From Beverwykella pulmonaria (lineage: Eukaryota > Ascomycota > Dothideomycetes > Pleosporales > Melanommataceae), in NCBI GenBank assembly GCA_001599595.1, contig BCHH01000011.1, positions 145,894-209,893 on the forward strand: 64,000 nt of DNA, given 5' to 3'. Shown here piece by piece: positions 21,951-34,878 of the stretch; position 1 is the first letter of the stretch, and every line of letters starts with the position of its first letter. The notes below the pieces were generated by a model. It searched no databases, had not been told where the DNA came from, and saw only the letters and a list, made by a program, of their open reading frames with translations. The translations under genes and the position numbers were made by a program.

Positions 21951-22889
21951 TAACTTTGCATAGTTAGCGGAGGCTTTGAATATTTTTGTTCTAAAGTTTT
22001 GGGCATTTCCATTATAGAGTTTTGGATGTTTTGGTTATAGAGTTGTGGGCTTTGGTTAAGTGATTGGCATGAAGGAGCGTCATATGCATTGGCAAGCATT
22101 TTATCAAAATAGATACTTGATCGATTATGATCACATATCTCATCATTCGGCACCCTTTTCTCCTCTTGTTCTTATAATATCAAGAGCTATTTCTATCTCT
22201 AGCCCTTGGGAGAGAGGTAGTGTCCGTCTCCTCTGAAGTAACAATCACCTTTCAACACCACCATACGCTGACGGTGAGCACAACAAGACTAGGGTCGTGC
22301 ATGGAGCACGCACCGCAAAATAGTGATTCAGTCTTGTTTCTAAACAACAAATGCCGCCGAACAAAGGCACATCGGCCTATGTAAGTACCCGCATGACCTC
22401 GGATCCTCCGATGCTCGGGGAAAGCAGATGGGATGAACATCGAACGGCCGGATACTATTGTCGGCATGACCTCTAACCTCAGCCTATCTTTTTACTGTTC
22501 TCCGCTAAACATCGGTCTTTCTAGAATGTTTCATTTATTGTCTCTCCATGTGACCGCTTTTAGCCATCCACACCTCTCTTGTCTACCACTTTCCCACCAC
22601 CTATCTCCGCTACTAGCAGTAAATGCGGTGAATCCCCTCCCTTCAACCTCGACACAATGTTATTATTCACATTCACCTGTGATCCGCTAATAGGGCTTGT
22701 TTGAGAGCGCGCGCGCGCCGCACGATGACGATGACTTCAAGGCAAAGGCGCGTCTATCACCCTCTTCGACCTTTCACCCGCACCACCAACACCTTTCCTC
22801 TTCTACCTCACTTTTGTCCTGTTCACGCGTACCTGTGACTGCGACAAACACCTCTCCTCCACCGTGCCAACGCACTCGCGTCGGCCACC
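21951..22889. other. Gene-free stretch, 3' of aspartokinase and 5' of the next gene
   Basis: About 940 bp, AT-rich at the left and pyrimidine-rich just before the start at 22890, as is usual for fungal promoters. A short GCGCGCGC run occurs near 22707. No supported ORF. Confidence 0.4.
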
Positions 22890-25800
22890 ATGGCGCCCTT
22901 TGATTTCCGCCGAAATAAACTGGTACGCTTCGACAGTGGCAATTCTCTAACAAGTACCTCTGAAGGAATAACTGATGCCGAGGCGATGGGCATCTGGGAT
23001 CGATACAAGGATGATAAGGACAAATTTGAGGCCAATTTGAAAGAGGGAGCCAGGGAGAGACGGATGCTTTGGCGGAAGAACAGTAAGGATGAGGAGAAGT
23101 ATGAAGAAGGGGTGGTAAAATTCGACTCCACGGCCGACGCAAATGTCATGAGACTAAAGCGTTCGAGAGAGCGGAAGAGTAAGTACCCTCACTACCTATC
23201 GCCTACCCTGCACCACCATGTGTTTTGTAGGTGGATGTTGTGCTAATATGCTTGCGTAAACAGAAGCCGAGAAAGCAGCTGCCAAAATCACAGCCATACT
23301 ATCGACTGAAGACTTCGACCGCCAAAAATGGGCTATCAGAGTCGTTAAAAACGACGGGGGAATCGTAGGGATAACGTTAGAAAATAGAGGGTAAGGCTTG
23401 TGCTTTTTCGCGACACCGTTGTCGGTTTCCTGCTGGTTGCGGTTATTTTGCGAGTTCTTGGAGTCGCTTTTTCAGCGTGTGCAGGGTTGGAGTGTGAGTA
23501 GGTGAGGGAGGAGGAAAGGTAAGTTGATGGGATTGGGCAGAGGGACGCGAGTGTGGGCTGGTATTTGTGGACGGAGTGTGTGGAAGGGAGTGCGGGAGCG
23601 GAGAGAGGAAGGTGGTAAGTATTAGAGTATAGGACTGCGGCAAGAGCTTAGTTGGATTCGATGAGGTGAGGGGTCAGGTTTGAGCGACAGGAGAAAGGTA
23701 CGTGAGCGAGTGAGCATGTCTACGTCAGGAGCTTATTACAGTGCAGGTTATCTTTAACAAGAACAGTGGCGTGTCAAACCACGCCACTTGCAGCAGGAGC
23801 TCTCTCTTGTTCCTTCCACTCCCGGGGTGCAATGAAGCGATGAAGAGAGAGAGGGAATGGATCGCATCTCCCACACAGACTAGCTTCCACTCCACGAGGC
23901 AGGCCACGCTTAAGCACGTTTAACTAACTTTCACCCCCCAGGCACCGCCGATCTCGGCCCCACATGCCCGACAAAACATGGAAGACGCCACGGAGAAGTC
24001 TAAACCACTCCCCTATCAGATGCCACGTTAAGAAAGTTCCCCGGCCAACTGTATCGTACAGCCGCTGTCCGTCGGCACAGGGAGATATCAAGGCTAGTAC
24101 GAGAGTGCTGAAAGAGGACGTGGTTGTGAGTGCTAAGGAAGAAGTGGAAGTGAGAGTACCAGCTGTGCCGAGGGAGTATGTCGAGAGGAGGAAAAGGGAG
24201 AAGGCGGCCATAGCTGTGCCCACAGAGTCCGAGGCTGAAGATGCAGGCGCGAAGTATGTGTATCCTGTGCAAACGGCTCCTTTCAAAGAGTGGAGCGTTC
24301 AAGAGGCGCTAGCGAAACTCGCAGAAATAGATGTGCTAGAAGGGACGGCCAGAGGATGCCCGCTCCTACTGTCGGAAGGGCCATTAGTCCCGCCTATACC
24401 GACGAGGCCGCCTCCTCCTCCTCCCGTTGAGCAGCCGACGAAGTGCACGAAGAAGGCCAAAAACAGCAGTACTCGCGAAAAGCACTCCGCAAAAGACGAT
24501 GCCTCTCGAGCTAAGAAAGAGGTCGAAGATCCTCGTCGCAAGATGAGGCCTAAGAAAGATCGCCGCGGTCGCGACGAGACTGATACCACTCCTTCAGGAA
24601 TCGAAACGCATGCTCGGCCGAAGAAGCACAAAAAGAAACCTACGCCTGCTCTAACGTCGAGAAACACGAACACTGTATTTCTCCCAAGCAAAACCTTGAA
24701 TGACCTGTTTACTCTTTCTCAGAAGCAGGATGATGTATCTCCACCTCTCGCCAGGAAACACGCCTGTGAGCGTAGTAGCAGACCCAAATCACCTCAGGCC
24801 GTCCTTAAAGTCTCTTCTCTGTTGGTGGGGCACAAGTACAGGTGTCCCGGTCTGAGAGATACTTCTCCACTGCCTGTCAATCCTTCGATCAACCTCACGA
24901 TCTCCCAACGCCATGGCACTCGAGTTCCGGAAAGCCCTGAGCGACGGAGACTGACCTTGAAAGAAATAGTAGCGGCATCGCCGGTGCCTATGGCTACATC
25001 TCCCCAGAGTGTGCTTTACTCAATGCGTGATACCTTACATCGACGGCCGATGCTAGGTGAATTTGTGGCTAGGATAGGTAACCAGAATCCCGCGAGTCCA
25101 CCGCCGAATGAGCCACTGCTGCCGGTTCCCAGCATTATCACGCACTTTTCAAGTGAGTTGCCTGAGTCGCCATTAGTCCTTGGTAAATGCTCTACTCATT
25201 TGCACTGTTATCTGTATATCGGCTAATCAAGAACAAAATAGGGAATCGAGTGATCACACACCCAAGTGGGAATGCATTCTCAGGCTCCGGATTCTGGGCT
25301 CCAACCACCAGTCTCCCCACCCCGATGGAGATCACAAAAGATCAGAAGGTCTACTCCACACTTGTAGATATCGACCCAAATGATCAGAGCACTCTGATTC
25401 CACGTGCTAGCGTCGGAAGCTACGACAGCAGAGCCTCCACCGCGAGCACCCTTATACCGCAATCACCCTACAGTCGACAGTCAAAGCTTGAATACAATGC
25501 GGCGACAGGAGCATTGAATCGGATAGTGAGTCTCGACAAGAATCATCCCGGGGGCGACAACCCGCAACCCTTCCCGGAGTTGCGACCACTAAGCGACTCT
25601 GTCTCTAAAGAAGCCTTTGATAACGTCCTTGAGATACTCCTCACGAAATGGGCGATCAGCGAGCTTCCATCTCCTAATCCGACAGCACCGAATGCTCCCG
25701 CAACGTGGACGCGATACCCCCATGTGTCTGACTCCGGGACACCGCTCAGAGATATTCCTGAGCCGAAATACTACCATGGAATTGGGTACACCTTTCCTCT

Positions 25801-27682
25801 TCCGACACCGCAGACGCCCCGGGGACCCTCAGCGTCTTCATCCGAGCTCTCCCTTCAAGGGATGGCCAGTAGAGAGACTTTGGCAATGACGGCGAGTAAA
25901 GAAAATCTGATTGTGGCAGCTAGCGAGAGATCTCCTTTTCTTCCCTCTCTGCTTACTCCTTACCCACCGAGGATTTCGTCCCTGCCGAATCCAGTGGTTG
26001 AGGTGAAGGAGAAGTGGAAGAACCAAGCGTATCCGCCCGATATTGACAAGAAATTTCAAAAAGCTTTCAATTTTGTTCAGGAGCTTCTATGGGATATCCA
26101 GGACAACGTTTGCGACGACAAAGAGTACAAGAGCTTCGCCAAATTAGTCGGCAGAAAGCCCGCTGCGCTAGCCGCCAAGCTTGATGAGTTTGAAAAGGAG
26201 GAGAATCAGTTCACTCTCCAGTACTCCATTAAAACTTGGGATGACCTCAAAAACCTTGACTCATGGAGATTTCATGATGAGGATTCGAAGAAGGCGTTCG
26301 AATTCGAAACTATTATGGATCGCCAGCGCGAGGCGTACAAGATGCTGCATCGGCGTCAAAAGATGAAATATCTCACTTCCATGTACAACGAGCAACGTCT
26401 TATTTGGGCCACTATTTTCTACGTTCGTACCCGAGAAAAGCTGAAGGAGGAAACCGCTTTTTTCGAAACCGCTAAGAAAAAGTTCCAAGAATTCGGTGCG
26501 CTAATGGAAGGTAGGGATCTCGCAGGGGAGGAGTCAGATAAGAGTGATGACAGCGATGACAATTTTGATTTTAACTTAGCGCTGCGCAGTATTCGCGCAG
26601 AGTTGCAACAAGCCAATATCGAGGCCAGCGGAAGTTTTTCTCTGGTCGAAGAGACAGAGGCTGAGGCGAAGCAGCGACGTCGTCGCACTGTCCTGAACAT
26701 GGGTGTGTTGTCGCCCTTGAACCTAGAACAGGCGGGTACAGAAGTCAGCCGGCCGCCTCCTCCGGTCGCTGAGATGCCTCCTACAGTCGCTGAAATAGCG
26801 ATTGAGGCCAAACAGAGACATAATTGTACGGCAATCAACCACGGCGTGTCGCGCATGGTTAGTACTCATGGAAAAGATAATCCAGACTGGTTGGCGGAGC
26901 TTGAATTGACCTTGCAGAAGGAAAAACAGAGACAGAGGGAAGAAGCCGCAGTTGCAAATCTGCCTTACTACCTGAGGTCCTCTAGGAGCAGAAAAAATCT
27001 CGCGACAGAGCGCAGAAAGGAGGAGCTTCGACGGGGCACAACTGACGATGGTGGCAGATACTCTGCCATCCGCAGGGCTGAGCGGTCCGACCTGAACTTT
27101 CGATTCGGCGACGAGGAAAAATCGAGCTCGTTCACGAGCCAGAGGCCCGATGCAGATGTTCTGTTAATCAGAAAGGAAACAGAGCGCCAACTCACCGAAC
27201 TATCCACTGAGAGAACCACTGCGAGGATGCCGACTCTAGTATCGAGTGAAAGGACCGTTAGGCGTGATCCGACGTTCCAGCTCGGTCGTGACGTTCTTGT
27301 GAGAGAGTGGGATGAGGAGGATGGTTTGAATGGCAGTGGTACCCCGGGGAGGACATATCCGGAGTCGCCGCTTAGCACGAAGGGTGCTGTGCGCCAGCCA
27401 ACGAGTTTGTCTCGTGAGAAGGCTATCGCGAGAAATCCGAACCCACATTCTGGCGAGAGGGCTACTGTGAGGAGCCCGACTCTATTTCCTCGCGAGATAA
27501 TGATGATGAGGGAGCCACTGTACCAGCCTGACCTGGAATACTCTTCTAGGAAGTACGATGAGGAAAATCTTTTGTCAGACGAGAAGGATTGTGATTCGGA
27601 GTTCGCCTCTGGTAGAAAAGGGGCCTATCACCAGTTGACTTTAGGTATCTGGCGAAAAAATATCTGTGAAGACGATGCCTAG
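22890..27682 (+). CDS. Large uncharacterised fungal protein with C-terminal short repeats
   Basis: Four exons (22890-23178, 23264-23390, 23942-25182 and 25242-27682) join in frame to 1,365 aa. The joins are supported by GT..AG sites and frame; the second intron is long (551 bp). The N-terminus carries a charged helical segment (IWDRYKDDKDKFEANLKEGA). The middle is very basic and Pro-rich (PPPPPPVEQP, KKHKKKPTPA) and probably disordered. A more ordered helical region lies around residues 670-840 (KFQKAFNFVQELLWDIQDNV, MYNEQRLIWATIFYVRTREK). Near the C-terminus a ~13-residue motif, roughly ER-x3-R-x-PT, repeats about six times. No named domain is recognised. The open frame stops at TAG 27682; a conserved-looking coding stretch follows directly at 27684-27800, so the true 3' end may involve one more intron. 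Confidence 0.7.
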
Positions 27683-28336
27683 GGTGAAACCGACGTTCAC
27701 GCTTGGTCAGTTTTTGGAAGAGAGGAATCGGAATGCCGTGCGGAAGGCGGAGGCGGAGAGGAAAAAGAAAGAAGAGGGTGGCATGATGAGAGGTTCTTGA
27801 ATGTGCATTGGGCTTGTGCTCTCATAGCTTCTGCTCTCATAGCTTCTGGAGATAACCTAGTTTCGTCAAGTTCCCTCATAGGAAGTGAAATAATAAAACA
27901 ACACATGCGTGACTGCAATCCCATCCCAATAAATAATATACTTGCAATGCGCCCAAGCCCATTGGAAATCATCCTCCATATTTCAATAGGCCATTTTGAC
28001 AGGAAGTAAAGAGGATCCTGCGAGATTTTGCAAAGCCTAGCTGTATCTGGCGGTGGTGGTTTTGCAGGGTACAGTGGTTAGTTAGAGACCAGAATTTTAT
28101 GAGCTGACATTTTTGCTTTTCTGGCCTGAATGGCGTGAATGTTTTTGGCCTCCGCGATGACGTCATCCCACTAGCCTCGCTAGTTTTACTGGCTCACATG
28201 ACTCCGTGTTTTGGTTCTTTCTTTTTTAAATAGATCTTCCCACACAACTCTTAAGAGAGTAATACCCACCTACACGGTCTCGAAATCCCCAACTACTCCC
28301 CTTGCCTACACCCACCCACCCGACACGTCCAACAGT
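27683..28336. other. Intergenic, possible extra 3' exon of the preceding gene
   Basis: Bases 27684-27800 read, in one frame, as GQFLEERNRNAVRKAEAERK and similar charged sequence. This looks like a coding tail of the previous gene, but no splice pair was found that joins it in frame. A 15-bp tandem duplication follows at 27817-27846. The rest is the promoter of the next gene. Confidence 0.35.
27817..27846. repeat. 15-bp perfect tandem duplication
   Basis: The unit TGCTCTCATAGCTTC is repeated twice head to tail at 27817-27831 and 27832-27846, in noncoding DNA. Confidence 0.9.
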
Positions 28337-29379
28337 ATGGCGGGCTCCAGCTCCTCCGGCTGGCTCAGCAACCTGCCCCTCACTAACAGGGCGCTCTCGC
28401 TCAAAGACAAGGCGAAGGAGAATGGCCAAGCGCTGGGCTTGCGGCTGTCGCCTCCTGTAACGAGTGAGGAAGTCGAGGTGAACGACCAGGGTATGCACGC
28501 CGCGCCTTTCGACATACTCTCCGTGCAGACATAACTAATGTGTCGATGCGCTAGGCGACGAAGGCTTGTGGTATGATTGCTCGTCTTCTGAGGGCACACT
28601 CAGTCCTGTGAAGAGTCCACGTGCCGACACAGAGAATAGTCACATCACCGTCAAATCCATCACCCCTGAAGAAGAGGCGGAGCTTCTTCCGTATAGTGCG
28701 TCCCTGTCACCATCTCCTTCCTCGAAGATTCTGTGTTCTCTGACGTGCACTAGTGCCCTCTCTGTTCGCAACAGAACTCCCGCCCTGCAGCGCCGAAGTC
28801 CAAGTCGCCTACGAAAACGTAGTCACCCGCCTCCGAGCACGCTGGCTCAACCAGCGAGGCAGAGTCGGCGCAGCCGACATCTGCTTCGCTGTCAAGGACG
28901 AGTTATCTAACCAGAATTTCCTTTTCCCAGCTTTTCCCACTAAAGGCCGGTACAAGAAGCGCAAGCCTTGGCGCCGCGAGAATGTCTTCAAATACGAGTT
29001 GCGCTGGATTGACTACTTTTGTACAGAGTCCCAGGCCCAGGACCCAGAGTTGATGACTGAATCCGAGATTATGGAGCGGAAGAAGGAGGCCTCTGCGCCT
29101 GCTGTGCTGGGTTTTAATTTGGGGGATCATGCGGATGTGAGGAAGTTATGGGATGAGTGGAATGTAAGGAGGAGGACGAGAAAGCCGCCAGTGCCTGTGC
29201 AGGAATCTGACAGAGGTGCGCACGCTGAAGCGCCCGCTGGAAATGCGCCAAAGGAGAAGAGTATCAGTATCAAAGAGGACACTCCAAGCTCCGCGGATTC
29301 CGATACCACCATCATTCAGCAAGCGGCTGAGATCAAATCGGACGATGCACATCTTTGGTCTAGCGGCGGTCATGATTAG
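28337..29379 (+). CDS. Uncharacterised fungal protein
   Basis: Three exons (28337-28490, 28555-28695 and 28754-29379) give 306 aa. Splicing yields EEVEVNDQGDEGLWYDCSSS and then a join at LLPYMPSLFATELPPCSAEV. The ordered part (residues ~100-210) includes VAYENVVTRLRARWLNQRGR and KRKPWRRENVFKYELRWIDY. The N-terminus and the acidic Ser-rich C-terminus look disordered. No family is recognised. Exon 3 begins by completing an ATG across the splice, so an internal start is possible, but the upstream exons keep one frame. Confidence 0.65.
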
Positions 29380-30199
29380 TGGATTACGTTCTCACTCGAT
29401 TGATTTACGTTTCGCTGATCAGGATGGAAGTATGTGGTTGGTTAAGGGTATTGGGTTTGCACCGGTCACGGTTGATCGATGGCTTCCAGTCGCTATGGCT
29501 TAATAGGAAAATGCATCTAAGGGACAGCAGTAGATTAATTCTGGTTATGAGTCGGCGATCTTTGGCGTTTGGTTGCACGTGGAATCGTCTCTGAATCTAT
29601 GATACCCAATTCATTCGATAGTTCGGTCTTTGGACACTCTACCATTGCTAATATTCGATTTTGGCCTTGCGAGTTCGCTATACCGTTTTTCTTCCCTGTA
29701 GCAGCGCTCCTATTTGTGCTCGATGTCAGCCACCATAGATCCAGAAAGAGGACCAGCAGGTTTATCTACTCTACTCTACTGTCGGGCTAAAACTGACTGC
29801 ATACTGACGCAAATACATCTTGTCCATAGGACGTCTCGCTATGAGTCTCCGGAGCAACTTCACCTCAACTTCTATCTCCCAACTCTCTCAGTCTCGCATG
29901 CCTGTAGCCTACGCCTTTGAAACCATTGCCCAATTCCACTCAGCCCAGGATTTGCCTTCACCTTCACCACGGCTCAGACCAATCACATGGGATAAAACCC
30001 GCGCTGCCGCAGCCCCTCACACGCTTCTTCTTTTCCTCTCTCCAAGCTTCCAACTCTCCTTTACGCTTCGGCTCCAAGTCTACAGTCTTTCCAGACACGT
30101 GCAGGTACCTTCTCAGCGCCATCACCATCGTCGGCTTTGCTCACCATCGAGCCATCCGCAAAACCCTCACAACACCACCTAACCTCACCAAACGCAACC
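29380..30199. other. Intergenic
   Basis: About 820 bp without a supported gene. Pyrimidine-rich DNA precedes the next start codon. Confidence 0.4.
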
Positions 30200-30924
30200 A
30201 TGGGTAAGTTCCCCCTTTCGGCGTACTTCGCACCACTTACCGACCTTGCACAGTTCAGTGGAACGGGGAAAAGGACGCAATCGTAAGTTTCTACCCTCTG
30301 TATCTGATGTCAAGGGGAGCTAATGTTGGGTAGCTGCTCATGGGCATCTTCGATGTCACAGACTTGAAGATAAGCATGTCGCTATGCCAGAAATTGGCAG
30401 ATAGATTCGGTGAAGGTGTGTCCCTCCCCTCTTATTATGCTCTGCCCCGTCTTCTCTCTACGCTGCCCCGAGCATGATTAACACCTCCAGGCTGCACCGC
30501 AAAAGCTGTCTCCCACCGCCTCTCCAACCTTAAGACCAAAGGCCGTCCTGTCGCCTCCTCTCCCAATTCCACCCCTAAACCCTCACCTCGCAAGACCAAG
30601 ACGCCACCTTCCACTCCCCGTGGCCACAAGTCTAAGTCCAACACCAAATCCAAGGCCAATGCTAATGCCGCGGGCGATGATGCGGATCTCACGGACGATG
30701 ATGAGCGCCTGATTTCGACTATGCTGGGCTGCAAGAGGGCTCGCAAGGGTGATAGTGACGATGAGGGTGATGAGGGTGCAATCAATAAGAAAGTGAAAAA
30801 AGAGGTGGTGGGGTATGGTGATGAATTCGCAGATATTTTGCCCAGGGGGGCATTTGAAAATAGGAAGAAGGCATATGTGAAGGAGGAGGATGAGGAGATG
30901 GAGGCTCATGATGAGTTGATCTGA
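30200..30924 (+). CDS. Small basic/acidic fungal protein, probably nuclear
   Basis: Four exons (30200-30203, 30254-30282, 30334-30415 and 30491-30924) give 182 aa. The first exon contributes only ATGG. The spliced start reads MVQWNGEKDAILLMGIFDVT, followed by LKISMSLCQKLADRFGEGCT and AKAVSHRLSNLKTKG. A Lys/Ser/Pro-rich linker and an acidic tail ending in AHDELI follow. The N-terminal ~60 residues, with their spaced Trp, Leu and His, resemble the short Myb/SANT-like helical modules of many small fungal nuclear proteins. That is a weak resemblance; the function is unknown. Confidence 0.65.
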
Positions 30925-32183
30925 GAAATTTGAGATGGGGCAGAGGGATGGGCGGCGTACGTCCTGGGCAGAGTTCTTGGGATCGGGTGGGCGATTCGAC
31001 TATGCGCTTTCTTGGACGTGGGATATCTAAGGGTGATGATGGCTGAACTTCTGGGGTTTGATGCTTTGCATGGTTTTTTGGTTTGCCTAGGCTTGCGTGC
31101 AACGGCGTGGAATAGTTTAGTTCGCGAAGGCGTTGGGCATGGCGGGCCGTGCAATGTATTATTGGCTTATAGTTCTTCCTTCCTCTCCCTCTTTCTCTTT
31201 ATTCCCCTTTCCTCCCCTCTTCCTTTTACTTCCAGCGGCAGAACAGCGGTATAGCAAGGCCTGCTACACGATTTGCTTAATCTGCAGATGCTGCTTACTG
31301 GTCTTGCTGTTGTCGATGCTGATTCTCTCGAGTAGCATAGAATAAGAATACCTCTTTACCCTTTCCATGTGTTGTTCTTCGGTTGATTCTATAGTTTTGC
31401 CTGCTGCATACCCGTGACATTTTGGACCATGGGTAGGAGGATGGAGTTTGTGTTGATTGGTAGTACTGGTGTATCATTTTGAGGAAGGTTATATCTGTTG
31501 AGGTATGGAGGTGTGACTTCGTTGCGGAAGTTTTTATGGAGAAGAGTTTGTTTGCAGAGGAGTTCGAAAAGAACTTAACAATGTGTTTTAGCGCTCTCTT
31601 TTGCTTTATGCTCACCCACACACCGATTCCGTGAACATACTAAGAAGCCAGCGAAGAAGCCAGCTAATAAACCTACCTGGGGTTAATAAGTAGGGTGGAA
31701 AGCTCCAAGCGTTACACTAAGGGACATCTTAGCAAAGGGTCGCTGTCTTGCAACCTCATTGATATTGTCGCGCAACACCTTCAACTTGGGATGTAATGCA
31801 TTTTGCCTTCAAAGTCTGAATCCATGCTCTATAAATCAAGGTAATAGCAACAAACAAAATCTATTCGTTTACTGTGAAATAAACGCCTATGCATGCATCA
31901 TAGTGTACATTTTGTTCATCCTGCTCTGCCTTTAAATGAAATTGGGGGTAGTTATGTGGCCGTAGCTCTATTAGGCCGGTCCATGTCATGAATTTTATCA
32001 CCTATGGATATCACCATGTATATATCTTTGTGTCGGCGGGACACTGTTCCCCATAAAAAATAGCTGCTCCGGTATTCTTTCTCCATAATTTCCTCAACCA
32101 CTACCCCAACCGAATGCGTGAAAAAGAACTGAAACACTCCTAAGATTGGGGGGCATTACATTCAGTAATCCAACTGCGAGTAG
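30925..32183. other. Gene-free gap at the left border of the biosynthetic cluster
   Basis: About 1.26 kb, AT-rich, with only short ORFs. It separates the housekeeping block from the transporter gene that opens the cluster. No mobile element ends are seen. Confidence 0.45.
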
Positions 32184-34075
32184 CTAGACCTTCGGCATGA
32201 TCTGCGGGGATGCTGCTGTATCATCATCCTTTGGTGGAGGTGCATGCGTCGGTAATCTGGTCCAGGGAATTACGGCGGTCCAAAGCATTGCGAAGCCGAC
32301 CACGCCGGTTCCAACAGCGAAAACAGCCTTGAGGCCATGGATGTACGCAACGATGATTCCAGGAAGCTGCTCTGGTGTAAAGACATCCCGTAGCTGCGTG
32401 GCGCCTGTCGAGATGACAAGGGTCGGGTCGACATTAGGAGCGGAAGATGGCAGCTTGGCAAGTAGCTGGTTGACAAAGGCTGCCTGCGCCGCTGAGGTAG
32501 TGAAGGCACCTCCAACCGTTTGGAAAACTAGGCACATTTCTGTTAGTCGCAATCTGAATGGAGAGCAATCTACGTACAGTATACGTTGGCTACAACGGCA
32601 GCGAGATCTTCAGGGCCCACATTGGCCTGAGCAATGTTCATGCCGTTCTGTAGGGAGAAAGCGATACCGGAGCCGGCAAGAAGCTGATAGCCGACCCACT
32701 TGCCCGTTGAGGTGGTGAGATCGAGCGTGCAGAGTAACCCACAGCCGATTGTGCCTATCGCCGCACCAACGAGCATGGTCGGAGTCGCATGCCCAGTCTT
32801 GGAAACGACTACGCCGCCCACGACGCAAAATATACCGACCGCGATCACAATAGGCAGATTATCCACTCCAGATCCGATGGGGCTTGCGCCGCGGACGCTT
32901 TGGAAGTAGATGGGAAGGTAGTACAGCAGAAGAACGAGGTCGCCCATGAGAAGGAGCTGGTAAGGGACTACAGCCCAGATGGCGCGTTTTTTGAATAGTC
33001 GTGGGAGCAGCATGGCATATTCGTCCAGGTAGATTTCCCAAGCGACCAAAGCGATTGAGATAACGCAAAATCCAACTAGGTTTCCGATGACTTCACTGCT
33101 GCGCCAGGGGTTAGAACCCCCCAGGCTGGCATAGTGGAGGCCAAGAATGAAGCATATGATGGCACCCATGGCTAGCACCACGCCAACAGGATCCGTTTGC
33201 AAAAACTTCTCCTTCAGACTGACCTTGGGGGGCTGGGCCGCGCTTGGTAGATGGAAGAAGAAAAACACGAGGGCTGCAGATAGACCACCAATAGGCAGGT
33301 TGATGTAGAAACACCTGTTTAGTTAACATGCATGCTTGCTTGCTTTCCAAAGAGACGACTCACCATCGCCAAGTCACTCCTTCGGTAAAAGCGCCACCAA
33401 CAAGAGGCCCGAGGACCGATGCAACACCGTAGGTCAGGCCAATATAGCCCATTAACACTGGACGGAATTTCGGCGATGCGCTAAAGGCGACAATGCTGGT
33501 GCCTCCTACTGACATTCCGGCGCCACCTATACCAGCAATGACACGGCCAACGATCAAAGCCTTGGAGGTCGGCGCTACTCCGCAAAGTAGACTGCCAATC
33601 TCGAAGATGATGATTGATACGATAAAGGTGTACTTGAGGTCGAAATACTTGAAGACTTTGCCCCAAGCGGCCTCCAGGCCACCGAACGTCATAAAGTAGG
33701 CGGCGCCGTACCAAGTGACATCACCAATGCCGCCAAACTCGTCTGTGATCTTGGGTATCGCTGTTCCGAGAATAGTCTGAGTTGTATGTTAAGGGTAGAA
33801 CGGATGAAACTGGTGGGGTAGGTACTCGCCTGGTCAAGAGAAATCAGGAAGACGCCCATGATAGACGCTCCAGCGAGAAGAAAGAGTCGCAAGCCGTGCG
33901 GGTACTGGTCTTCGGCATCTGCCTGTTCATTGTCGCTAGACTCGTTTGCAATGTCGACAGGGAGCTCACCGCTCCTGTTGTTCGGTGTCAATGCATTGTT
34001 TGGGGTCAGAGAATTGTCGGTCTCGCTCTTGGTGTCGCTCTCGAGCATGATGGATTTCTCCTGTGTTGTAGCCAT
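32184..34075 (-). CDS. MFS multidrug/toxin efflux transporter (DHA2-like)
   Basis: Four exons on the minus strand (33830-34075, 33364-33776, 32578-33314 and 32184-32527) give 579 aa. The N-terminal ~45 residues are hydrophilic. Transmembrane segments follow from [20 protein letters not shown] on, with the family motif restored across intron 1 as [20 protein letters not shown]. Motif C is [17 protein letters not shown]. About 14 membrane segments are visible, as in the DHA2 drug:H+ antiporters that export fungal metabolites. Its place beside the PKS-NRPS makes product export or self-protection likely (inference). Intron 1 (33777-33829) begins with GC rather than GT on the coding strand. It is divergent from the oxidoreductase gene at 34879. 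Confidence 0.9.
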
Positions 34076-34878
34076 ATCGTCTTGGGCTAGACGTGCAGGC
34101 GTACGTCAAGAACTGGAGTTGGTGATAGGGTGGAGGGCGTCTGAAGGCTGTGGCTAAGTGGACGGCTTGAAGAGGGACATAGGTTGGGGAAGTAGCGATG
34201 CGGCTTGTCGAGCACCGAGCGATACGAGTTGCGGCCTGGTCAGCCTAGCAACAAGTAAGTACTTGAGCAAGCAACAGACAAGCGATATGCTTACAAATGT
34301 GCGTCTGCTTGACAATGTTGTACTACTATGTTTCGGGGTGAGCATTAGCCCGTCGGGACAAAGAAGGAATGTGGGAGCCGCATGTTGCTTTGAAATGCAA
34401 ATCCCAGCGCTACGGTTTGCCGACGAGAAATGCATTGAATGAATTAAGATTTACGTGGGAAAGCGGCGCAGGTGCGTTGGAAGGGGAAAAGGTGGGCAGA
34501 TCACCGTAGCGTGATAAGACATACATCGACGGGAGCCAAAGACCGTGCAGATTCCGGCAGTGCTCCCGCGGTTCCTTGAATGAGCTTAATTGCACCGCGC
34601 TTCTTGGCGTGGGGGTCTTCGGTGATTTCTCTTCTGTAAGGTTGGCCCAACTGTCGGCGATTTCTTGCTCATGTCATTGGTCCTGTTTTGCGCCGATGCT
34701 AGTGATACTAACTTGGCGAACTCATCCCTGCTGGCAAACTCTCCCCTTCTGGACGAGTTGATGCAGCATGACGAGCCACAGTCATCCATAGATTTTCAAA
34801 TTCAAACGTTGAAGACAAACCGGTCGCGCAAACCACATACTTGCCTCCCATCTCGAGACTCTGGAATCCAATTTTGAC
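34076..34878. promoter_or_regulatory. Divergent promoter, MFS transporter / oxidoreductase
   Basis: About 800 bp between divergent starts. Two related cores lie close to the oxidoreductase start: TCGGTGATTTCT at 34619-34630 and TCGGCGATTTCTT at 34654-34666. Both resemble the repeat upstream of the BBE-like gene at 50986. Binding by the cluster regulator is inference. Confidence 0.45.
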
